From NCBI GenBank assembly GCA_963592385.1, contig CAVAWX010000037.1:1-16619 (forward strand): a DNA stretch of 16,619 bases. The letters run 5' to 3'. Shown here one piece after another: positions 1 to 8,100 of the stretch. Made by a program: the position numbers and the translations under genes. The notes under the pieces are model-generated. The model did no database searches, was not told the DNA's origin, and was given only the letters and a program-made list of their open reading frames with translations. Within the stretch, counting starts at the first letter, position 1. Every line of letters starts with the position of its first letter. Source of the stretch: CAVAWX01 sp963592385. Lineage in GTDB: Bacteria > Actinomycetota > Coriobacteriia > Coriobacteriales > QAMH01.

Positions 1-3000
1 ACGGCGGCACCACGGGCACGAAGGACGGCAAGACCTACGTGCAGTGGACGAACCTCTCCGTGGGGGCGCGCGACAGCGTCGAGCTGACGTTCCGGGTGAA
101 AGTCAACGCCGGCACGTCGAAGGCGCAGGAGACGATAGAGAACCTGGCGAAGTTCGAGGACGGCTGGAACCCCAACTCGGGCGAGGACCCCTCGCAGCCC
201 ACCAACAAGGTCGTGCACCGCACCGAGAACATCATTACCCCCAAGCTTGACGGCGTGATGGTCTACAAGTCGGCCGACCCGGCTAGGAACAGCAAGGTCG
301 CGGCTGGCGACACCATCACCTACACTCTGAAGGCGGTGAACACCGGCGAGACCACGGCGCCCTTCGTGCGCATCCGCGACTACGTGCCGGCGCACACCAC
401 CTTCGACAGCCTCGGTCAAAGCGACGGCGACGGCGCCTTCATCGAGGACGGCAACTACGTCGAGTGGATCGTGAAGGACCTGGCCGTGGGCGAGGACAAC
501 GCCAAGACCGTGAGCTTCACCGTGACGGTGGACGACGACGAGGCCGTGGCGTCCGGCACCTTCATCAAGAACGTCGGCCTGTTCGAGGCCACCAACGACG
601 ACCCGGGCGACCCGGGCGACAACCCGAACGACCCGGGCCAAGACGGCGGGACGACCACGCACACCACGGGCGACGATCCGACGCCGGCTGCGCTGCTGGT
701 GGAGAAGGACTCCGTGCCCGCGCCTGGCTCGTTCGTGGCCAACGGCTCGGAGATCACGTACAGCCTGAAGGTCACCAACACCGGCGGCACGGCCACGAAG
801 AGCGCCTGCGTGACCGACGTGGTCCCGGCGGGCACCACCTACAAGGCGAACAGCGCCACGGGCGCCGGCAACTTCACCTACAACAAGGAGAAGAACCGCC
901 TCGAGTGGACGGGCATCTCGCTGGATTCCGAGGAGTCCACGACGCTCAAGTTCACCGTGACGGTGGACGACGACACCACCGGCACCGTGACCAACCAGGC
1001 GCGCTACCAGATCGGATGGGACGCGAGCTCGGACAGCGAGCCCGCAAACTACTCCAACGCGGTCTCGCACCTGCTGCAAAGCCCGCCGCCGCCGCCTCCC
1101 ACGCCCCAGGAGCATGGCGTGATGGTCTACAAGTCGGCCAACCCGCCCAGCAATAGCGTGGTCGAGGGCGGCCAGGAGATCACCTACACCCTGACGGCGG
1201 TGAACACCGGCTCTGCCACCGCGCCCTTCGTGCGCATACGCGACTACGTGCCCTCCTACACTACGTTCAAGAGCGTGGATTCTGGCAACGGCGCCTACAT
1301 CTCGTCCGGCGGCTACGTCGAGTGGGTCGTGAAGAACCTCGGCGTGGGCGAGGGCAACGCCCAGACCGTCTCGTTCACCGTGACGGTGGACCCGAACATC
1401 GTGAAGGGCGCGCTCGTGACGAACACCGTGCTCTTCGAGCCGAGCAACACCGACCCGGGCAAGCCGGGCGACAACCCGAAGGACCCGTCGGATACGGGCG
1501 GATCGACCGTGCACAAGACCGACGAGACGCCCACCTCCGCCAGGCTTTTGGTGGAGAAGGACGCCGACCCCGAGCCCGGCCTGTACGTGCAGAGGGGCTC
1601 GGAGATCGTCTACTCGCTGAAGGTGACAAACGTCGGCGATGAGGCCACGAACAACGCCTGCGTGACCGACGTGATTCCGTCCAACACGACCTACAAGACG
1701 GGCAGCGCCACGGAAACCGGCAGCTTCACCTACAACGAGAAGGCCAAGCGCCTCGAGTGGACGGGCATCTCGTTGGCCGGCGGCGAGTCCACGACACTCA
1801 GCTTCACCGTGACGGTGAACGAGGATGCTTCGGGCACTGTGGTGAACCAGGCCAAGTACCAGATCGATTGGGACGCGAATTCGGGCAAGGACCCCGAGGC
1901 CACGACCGACGCGGTCAAGCACCCGATCGAGCCGCCCGATCCCATCATCCCGGCCACCAAGGTGACGGTCTACAAGACGGCCGACCCGATTGGCGGCTAC
2001 GTGGAGCCCGGAAGCGACATCACCTATACCTTGACGGCGGTGAACACCGGCGACGAAACCGCGCCCTACGTGCGCATACGCGACTACGTGCCCGCCTACA
2101 CCACGTTCAAGAGCATGAGCGACGGCGACGGCGTGGGCACCTACATCGAGGACGGCAACTACGTCGAGTGGATCGTGAAGGACCTGGGCGTGGGCGAGGA
2201 CAACGCCAAGACCGTGAGCTTCACCGTGACGGTGGACGCCAACCCGCCCAAGAAGGCCAAGATCAAGAACATCGCGTACTACGACGTGACCGACGACGAC
2301 CCGGGCGACCCCGGCGACAATCCGGACGACCCGACGACGCCGACCGTGCCCACCGAGCACACGACCGACAAGGACACCCCGGTTGGCCCGCTGCTCTCCG
2401 TCGAGAAGAAGGCCGACCCGGCCGCCGGCACGCAAGTGTCGCCCGGCCAGGAGATCGAGTACTCGCTCGTCTTCACCAACAAGGGCGACCAGGCCACCGA
2501 CACGGCGGGCGCCGTGGACTACATCCCGGCCGGCACCACCTACGTCGAGGGCAGCTGCGAGGCCGACGGCGGGCGCTACAACGCCGAGAAGGGCCGCGTC
2601 GAGTGGCACAGCATCCACCTCGACGCCAACGGCGGCACCACGACCGTGAAGTTCAAGGTGCGCGTGAACGACGACGCGACGGGCAAGGTGTACAACAACG
2701 CCCTGTTCAACAAGAAGGGTGGCTGGAACCAGGGCGACCCCGACCCGACGGATTCCACGAACATCGTGGTGCATCCGGTGCGCGACACGCCCACCGACAA
2801 GACGGGCTACCAGCTGACGGTCTACAAGAGCTCGGACCCGGCGTCGGGCAGCTACGTGGCGAAGGGCGCAACCATCACCTACACCTTCACCGCGAAAAAC
2901 ACCGGCTCGGAGAAAGTGCCCTACACGCGCATACGCGACTACGTGCCGACGGGCACCACCTTCGCGAGCGTGAACGACGGCGGCGTCTTCGTCTCGTCGG

Positions 3001-5069
3001 GCGGCTACGTCGAGTGGGTGCTGAAGGACATCGCGCCCAACAGCGAGCAGACCGCGAGCTATAGCGTGACGGTGAACCAGGACGCCCAGACCTATATCGA
3101 GAACACGGCGCTCTACGACACGCCGAAAGAGAATCCGGGCGACCCCGGCAAGACCGGCGACGACCCGAAGAAGGAGACCAACAAGACGGAGCAGACCACC
3201 GACAAGGACAAGCCGGTGCCTGCCATCCTCGACATGGAGAAGCAGAGCATCCCGCCTGCCGGCACTGCCGTCTCGGCGGGTTCCGAGATCGTCTACACGC
3301 TCGTGTTCAAGAACAACGGCGGGCTGGAGACCAAGGAGGCCGGCGCACGCGACTACATCCCGAAGGGCACTGCCTACGTCGAGGGCTCGGCCACCGGCGG
3401 CGGCGTCTACAACGCGGCCACCAACTGCGTCGAGTGGACGGGCGTGAGCGTGCCCGCGCAGGGGACGACCTCGGTGTCGTTTACCGTGAAGGTCGTCTCG
3501 GACGCCTGGAACATCCTGGGCGACGGCGGCGTCGTGGCCAACCAGGCGCTGTTCGCCAACGGCTGGAAGGGCGGCACGGACCCGGGCAACAGCTCGAACA
3601 TCGTGGAGCATCCGCAGGGCGGCAAGGGCGAATCGCCCGACCCCGGCAAGATGACGGTCTACAAGACGGCCAACCCGAAGTCCGGCACCTATGCGGCCAA
3701 GGGCAGCAAGATCACCTACTCGCTCGAGGCCAAGAACACCGACGCCTACACCATGCACTACGTGCGCGTGCGCGACTACATCCCGACGGGCACGACCTAT
3801 GTGTCGGTGGCCGACGGCGGCGTCTACAAGGAGACGGCCGACGGGCGCGCCTACGTCGAGTGGGTCCTGACCGACATCGCGCCCAACGAGTCCAAGAAGG
3901 TCTCGTACACGGTGACGATTAACGACGACGCGCCGACCTTCGTCGAAAACGTCGCGCTCTACGACGTCTACGACAAAGACCCGGGCAAGCCGGGCGAGAC
4001 GGGCGACGACCCGAAGCGCGGCAGCAACACCGTCGTGCACAGCACGGACCCGGATGTGGACGTGCCCGCCCTGCTCGAGCTGGAGAAGAGTTCGGACCCG
4101 GCGCCCGGCACGGCTGTGGCCGCAGGCGGCACCATCACCTACTCGCTGACGTTCAGGAACAACGGCGGGACGGACGCCAAGCACGCCGGGGCGCGCGACT
4201 ACATCCCGGCCGGCACCGCCTACGTGGAGGATTCGGCCAGCGACGGCGGCGTCTACGACGCGACGCGCAACTGCGTGGACTGGACCGATATCGTGGTGCC
4301 CAAGCAGTCGAGCAAGACCGTCACCTTCCAGGTGCAGGTGAGCAAAGACGCGAAGACCGACATTGAAAACCAGGCGCTGTTTGCCGACGGATTCTCCGGC
4401 GGCGACGACCCGGACGGCACGTCCAACATCACGGTGAACCCGGTCGAGCCTTACGACGCGACGCTTTCGCTGGTGAAGGAGAGCAGCGTGGGGTCGGAGA
4501 CCGAGGTGCGGGCCGGCGACGTGATCACGTACACGCTCACGTTGAAGAACACGGGCAGCACCGCCACCGACACGGCCGGCGTGCGCGACTACGTGCCCAC
4601 GGGCACGACCTACGTGGACGGCTCGGCCGACGAGAGCGGCGGCGTCTACAACGAGGAGCGCCGCTGCGTCGATTGGACGAACGTGCACGTGGAGGCCGAG
4701 GGCCAGACCGTGCTGTCGTTTGCGGTGCGCGTCAACGACGACATCGCCGAGACCGAGATCAAAAACGTCGGCTTGTTCAGCGACGACTGGGACGGCAAGG
4801 CCGACCCGACGGACACGTCGAACACGGTGCGCAACATCACCGACCTGGGCGACGGCACGGCAAGCCCGGTGGCGGACAACGCCGCCGCCAGCCCCGAGCC
4901 CGTGGCCGCGAAGGGCAGCGTCTCGACCGGCGAGATGGCGCTGATTGCGGCGCTGGCCGCGCTGATGGCCGTGCTGCTGATGGTGTTCGGTGTGGCGAAG
5001 GTGCGCCGCGACCGCGCAGCCGCGCTGGCCGCAGCGGGCCCGCAGATACGACGTCCGACGAGGCGCTAG
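1..5069 (+). CDS. Giant DUF11-repeat surface protein, 5'-truncated by window edge (gene 1)
   Basis: The first complete codon is at 3 and the TAG stop at 5067-5069, giving 1,688 visible residues; start codon and signal peptide lie upstream. The protein is a string of about 125-150-residue beta-rich domains of the DUF11/conserved-repeat family. Starts are: partial B at 3, A 255, B 693, A 1119, B 1545, A 1962, B 2391, A 2814, B 3225, A 3651, B 4071, B 4464. Each domain shows a G-x-x-ITY-(T/S)-L strand, an N-T/N-G turn, a DYxP motif, (V)EW or (V)DW, and a late N-x-A-x-(F/Y). The C-terminus is linker, SVSTG, hydrophobic helix, then a basic tail, so it is probably a cell-envelope-anchored stalk or adhesin. 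Domain assignment is confident from internal repetition and family motifs; adhesin function is inferred. It is a paralogue of the gene starting at 5104 and probably shares its transcript. Confidence 0.93.
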   Translation, partial: GGTTGTKDGKTYVQWTNLSVGARDSVELTFRVKVNAGTSKAQETIENLAKFEDGWNPNSGEDPSQPTNKVVHRTENIITPKLDGVMVYKSADPARNSKVAAGDTITYTLKAVNTGETTAPFVRIRDYVPAHTTFDSLGQSDGDGAFIEDGNYVEWIVKDLAVGEDNAKTVSFTVTVDDDEAVASGTFIKNVGLFEATNDDPGDPGDNPNDPGQDGGTTTHTTGDDPTPAALLVEKDSVPAPGSFVANGSEITYSLKVTNTGGTATKSACVTDVVPAGTTYKANSATGAGNFTYNKEKNRLEWTGISLDSEESTTLKFTVTVDDDTTGTVTNQARYQIGWDASSDSEPANYSNAVSHLLQSPPPPPPTPQEHGVMVYKSANPPSNSVVEGGQEITYTLTAVNTGSATAPFVRIRDYVPSYTTFKSVDSGNGAYISSGGYVEWVVKNLGVGEGNAQTVSFTVTVDPNIVKGALVTNTVLFEPSNTDPGKPGDNPKDPSDTGGSTVHKTDETPTSARLLVEKDADPEPGLYVQRGSEIVYSLKVTNVGDEATNNACVTDVIPSNTTYKTGSATETGSFTYNEKAKRLEWTGISLAGGESTTLSFTVTVNEDASGTVVNQAKYQIDWDANSGKDPEATTDAVKHPIEPPDPIIPATKVTVYKTADPIGGYVEPGSDITYTLTAVNTGDETAPYVRIRDYVPAYTTFKSMSDGDGVGTYIEDGNYVEWIVKDLGVGEDNAKTVSFTVTVDANPPKKAKIKNIAYYDVTDDDPGDPGDNPDDPTTPTVPTEHTTDKDTPVGPLLSVEKKADPAAGTQVSPGQEIEYSLVFTNKGDQATDTAGAVDYIPAGTTYVEGSCEADGGRYNAEKGRVEWHSIHLDANGGTTTVKFKVRVNDDATGKVYNNALFNKKGGWNQGDPDPTDSTNIVVHPVRDTPTDKTGYQLTVYKSSDPASGSYVAKGATITYTFTAKNTGSEKVPYTRIRDYVPTGTTFASVNDGGVFVSSGGYVEWVLKDIAPNSEQTASYSVTVNQDAQTYIENTALYDTPKENPGDPGKTGDDPKKETNKTEQTTDKDKPVPAILDMEKQSIPPAGTAVSAGSEIVYTLVFKNNGGLETKEAGARDYIPKGTAYVEGSATGGGVYNAATNCVEWTGVSVPAQGTTSVSFTVKVVSDAWNILGDGGVVANQALFANGWKGGTDPGNSSNIVEHPQGGKGESPDPGKMTVYKTANPKSGTYAAKGSKITYSLEAKNTDAYTMHYVRVRDYIPTGTTYVSVADGGVYKETADGRAYVEWVLTDIAPNESKKVSYTVTINDDAPTFVENVALYDVYDKDPGKPGETGDDPKRGSNTVVHSTDPDVDVPALLELEKSSDPAPGTAVAAGGTITYSLTFRNNGGTDAKHAGARDYIPAGTAYVEDSASDGGVYDATRNCVDWTDIVVPKQSSKTVTFQVQVSKDAKTDIENQALFADGFSGGDDPDGTSNITVNPVEPYDATLSLVKESSVGSETEVRAGDVITYTLTLKNTGSTATDTAGVRDYVPTGTTYVDGSADESGGVYNEERRCVDWTNVHVEAEGQTVLSFAVRVNDDIAETEIKNVGLFSDDWDGKADPTDTSNTVRNITDLGDGTASPVADNAAASPEPVAAKGSVSTGEMALIAALAALMAVLLMVFGVAKVRRDRAAALAAAGPQIRRPTRR
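255..4838 (+). repeat. Alternating A/B DUF11 domain array of gene 1
   Basis: Five A-B dyads followed by one extra B domain. A-domain starts are 864, 843, 852 and 837 nt apart, so the copies have drifted in length as well as sequence and are older than those in gene 2. Every one of these 11 domains keeps a first-strand Lys, the Asp of the DYxP-type motif (D-V-V/I-P in the first two B domains) and a late-strand Asn. In the first A domain these are at 267, 378 and 570. The spacing (about 37 then 64 residues) resembles CnaA/D2-type isopeptide-forming pilin domains. The partial B domain before position 255 also has the late Asn. Array layout is directly seen; bond formation is inferred. Confidence 0.85.
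1078..1118 (+). other. Polyproline interdomain linker in gene 1
   Basis: Between the B domain starting at 693 and the A domain starting at 1119 the protein reads QSPPPPPPTPQEHG. This is the only such run in either gene. Other junctions are short and carry scattered prolines, such as EPPDPIIP before 1962. A polyproline II segment would make a stiff spacer or a proteolysis-sensitive hinge. The sequence is clear; the mechanical role is inferred. Confidence 0.7.
4839..5066 (+). other. C-terminal anchor of gene 1: linker, SVSTG, membrane segment, basic tail
   Basis: After the last B domain comes an Ala/Pro/Asp linker, then G-SVSTG-E (Ser-Val-Ser-Thr-Gly at 4917-4931), then about 21 hydrophobic residues from Met 4935 (ALIAALAALMAVLLMVFGVA), then KVRRDR and an Arg-rich end at RRPTRR. 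The order TG motif, hydrophobic helix, positive tail is that of a sortase sorting signal, but the usual Leu-Pro is replaced by Ser-Val. It may be a non-canonical sorting signal or simply a membrane anchor. The same arrangement ends the paralogue at 16436-16619. Confidence 0.75.
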
Positions 5070-5103
5070 AGGTAGGCGCGAGAGCCGCCCTCGAGGAGGA
5101 GTT
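5070..5103 (+). promoter_or_regulatory. 34-bp intergenic gap with strong Shine-Dalgarno for gene 2
   Basis: Only 34 nt separate the gene 1 stop from the gene 2 ATG. They contain AGGAGG at 5094-5099 (within GAGGAGGAG, 5093-5101), close before ATG 5104, and no hairpin-plus-T-run terminator or recognisable promoter. This supports 5104 over the in-frame upstream ATG at 4990 and suggests the two genes are transcribed together. Confidence 0.85.
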
Positions 5104-5199
5104 ATGGGAAAGACGTTTGCAAACAAGAAGCTTCTGGCGTTGGCCGCCGTGGTCTTGCTGGGGATGTGCGCGTTCGGCATCCCCCTGGCCGTGCAGGCC
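5104..5199 (+). other. Signal peptide of gene 2
   Basis: Residues 1-9 carry three Lys (MGKTFANKK), followed by a hydrophobic core LLALAAVVLLGMCAFGIPLA and a probable signal-peptidase I site after Val-Gln-Ala at residue 32. The mature protein would start at Ile-Gly-Gly. Neither a YSIRK nor a KxYKxGKxW motif is present. Export by Sec is the ordinary reading. Exact cleavage position is inferred. Confidence 0.85.
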
Positions 5200-8100
5200 A
5201 TAGGCGGCTCCCATGACGCGGGGGCGGCGACCGGCGTGAACCTGAGTATCACGTCGCAGACGGCCGACCCGGCAGCCGGCACGCCTTTGAAAGAGGGCGA
5301 TACGGTCACGTACACGGTTGTGATGACGAACAGCGGCGGCACGGCGGCGACGAACGCGGGTGCGCGTATCTATTTGCCCGACGGCACGACGTACGTGGAC
5401 GGCAGCGCGACTCTGAACGGCTCGAAGGTCAAAAATGCCCATGGCTATGGCCCGAACGGGGGTCAGTGCGTCGATTGGAGCGGCGTCAAGGTGGCGGCAA
5501 ACGGCGGTACGGCCACATTCGGCTTCACCCTCAAGATTGCGGGCGCGACCGACAAGATCTCCGTCAGGACGCGCTACCAGAACAACTGGAATCCCGTCGC
5601 GAATAGGGACCCGAGCTCTACCATCGAGTCGTACGTGACCCATCCCATCATCAACCCCGAGACCTTGTCGGGCACGTCGACGACGGTGTACCGCACGGCC
5701 AGCCCGGCGTCCGGCTCGAAGGTCACGAGGGGCACGAGCACCATCACCTACACCTTCACCGTGAAAAACACCGGAGCCGCGACTGCGGCGTACACGCAGG
5801 TGCGCGACTATATCCCCGGCAACACCACGTTCAAGAGCGCGGCAAACGGGGGCCAGCTTGTCGGCAGCGCAGACAGCGGCTACGTTGAGTGGGTGGTGCC
5901 AGACGTCGCTCCCAACAGCGAGAAGTCGGTGAGTTACACCGTGACGGTGCGCAACGACGCCCCGACCGACTACATCCAGTGCTCGGGCCGCTACCAGACC
6001 TATGACGAAAGCCCGGGCAGCGCCGGCAGCATTCCCAACGAGCCCGGCAACAAGACCGACGAGACCATTCACTATCTGGGCAGCTCCATCGTGCCGACGC
6101 TGCTGTCCGCGAAGCTGACGAGCAACGCGGCGCCCGGCACGCAGGTGCAATCCGGCGACCGTATCGACTACACCGTCACGCTCGAGAACAAGGGCGGGAC
6201 GAGCACCAGCACGGCCGGCGTGCGCGCCTATATCCCCGCCGGCGCGGAATACGACTACGACGTCACGCCCAGCGACAAGGGCAGCTACGATTCGGGAAGC
6301 AAATCCGTGAGCTGGACGAATCTCACCGTTCCTGCGGGAGGCACGAAAAGCGTGACGTACAGCGTGACGGTCCTGCCCGAGACCGAGGGCGTCTCGACGG
6401 TGGCCGCGCAGGCGCTGTTCGCCAACGAGTGGACGGGAGACGCGCTGCAGGCCGACCCGGTGAGCGCGACCAACATCGTCCAGCATGCAGTGAACAACGA
6501 GACCCCCGTGCCCAAGTACGAGGTGAGCGTCGACAAGACGTCCAACCCGAAGTCCGGCACGCGCGTGGCGAAGGACGGCACGACGGAGATCACCTACACC
6601 TTGACGGTGTCCAACACGGGCACGCGGACCGCCCCCTACGTGCGCGTGCGCGACTACGTGCCCGAAGGCACGAACTACGTGAACAATTCGGTGAGCGACG
6701 GCGGCATGTGGAACACGAGCGGCGGTTACGTCGAGTGGCTGCTGCAAAACCTGAAGGCCAGCGAGACCCGCACCCTCTCGTGGAAGGTCACGGTGCGCGG
6801 CGACGCTCCGACCCTGATCGGCCGCGTGGGCTACTACGAGGCCTGCGACACGTACCCGGGCGAGCCCGGCAGCGTGGCGGCCGACCCGAAGAGCACCACG
6901 AACCTGGTGCAGCACTCGACGGATTCGCGGACGACTGTGCCCGTGATCCTGACGGCGACCAAGAGCTCGGACCCGACGGCCGGCTCGGCGGTGAACAAGG
7001 GCGACAAGATTACCTACACCATCACCTTGCGCAACGACGGCGGCACGGCTACGAGCAGCGCCGGCGTCTGCGACTACCTGCCGGCGGGCACCTCCATATC
7101 GGGCACTCCTTCGGGCGGCACCTACAACAGCGCGAAGAACCGCGTCGAGTGGACGAACCGCTCGGTGGCCGCGCAGGGCGGCACGACCAGCGTGTCATTT
7201 ACCGTCGTGGTGGGCGACGACGCGAAGACCCTCGTGTCCAACCAGGCCAAATTCGAGAATGGCTGGAGCACCACCTCGGATCTCGACCCCGTCTCCACGA
7301 CCAACGTGGTCTCCCACGACGTGCCAGTCGAGATTCCGGCGATCAGCGGCTTCACCACCACGGTGAAGAAGAGCGCCGACCCGGTCTCCGGCTCGACGGT
7401 GGCGCCCGGGGCCAACATCACCTACAAGCTGAAGGCGGAAAACACCGGCGACACGACCACGCCCTACACGCGCATCCGCGACTACATCCCCGAGGGGACC
7501 ACCTACGTGAAGGGCTCTGCGAGTGACGACGGCTACTACAACCAAGACGGCAACTACGTCGAGTGGATTGTGAAGAACCTCGAGGTGGGCAGCGCGGCCG
7601 CGCAGGAGCGCAGCTACAAGGTGACGGTGAACGACGACGCGCAGACCTGGATCGACAGCTACGCGCTCTACGAATCCACCGACGAGGACCCGGGGCAGGC
7701 CGGCGGCGGCCAGGACCCGCGCAACAAGACGAACATGCTGGAGCATTCGACGCGCGCCGAAAACACCGTGCGCACGATTCTGAGCGCGAGCAAGACCTCG
7801 AACCCGACGCCCGGCTCGACCGTGTTGAAAGACCAGGAGATCGAGTACACGCTGACGCTGTCCAACGACGGCGGCACGGACGCGTCGGGGGTCAGCCTCG
7901 TGGACTACGTGCCGGCGGGCGCCGAGTTCGTGTCGGCAAGCGACAGAGGCACGCACAACGAGACGACCGGACGCGTCGAGTGGACGGGGCTTTCCGTGGC
8001 CAAGCATGCCACGAAGTCCGTCACGTTCAAGGTGAAGGTGACGGCGGCGTGCGGCGAGCTGCGCAACCAGGCGCTCTACGACGGGAGCGGCTCGACTTCC

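Noticed and set aside
5089..5096. Palindrome CCTCGAGG between the genes as a terminator or operator.
   Set aside because: Only 8 bp with no loop or T-run, and it overlaps the ribosome-binding site; such palindromes are expected by chance.
4990..5103. An upstream in-frame ATG at 4990 as the start of gene 2.
   Set aside because: It overlaps the end of gene 1 and would bury the signal peptide. ATG 5104 has a strong Shine-Dalgarno just upstream and directly begins a signal peptide.
5158..5169. Lipoprotein signal at Cys 22 of gene 2 (L-G-M-C).
   Set aside because: Met directly before Cys does not fit the lipobox, and a better signal-peptidase I site (Val-Gln-Ala) follows at residues 30-32.
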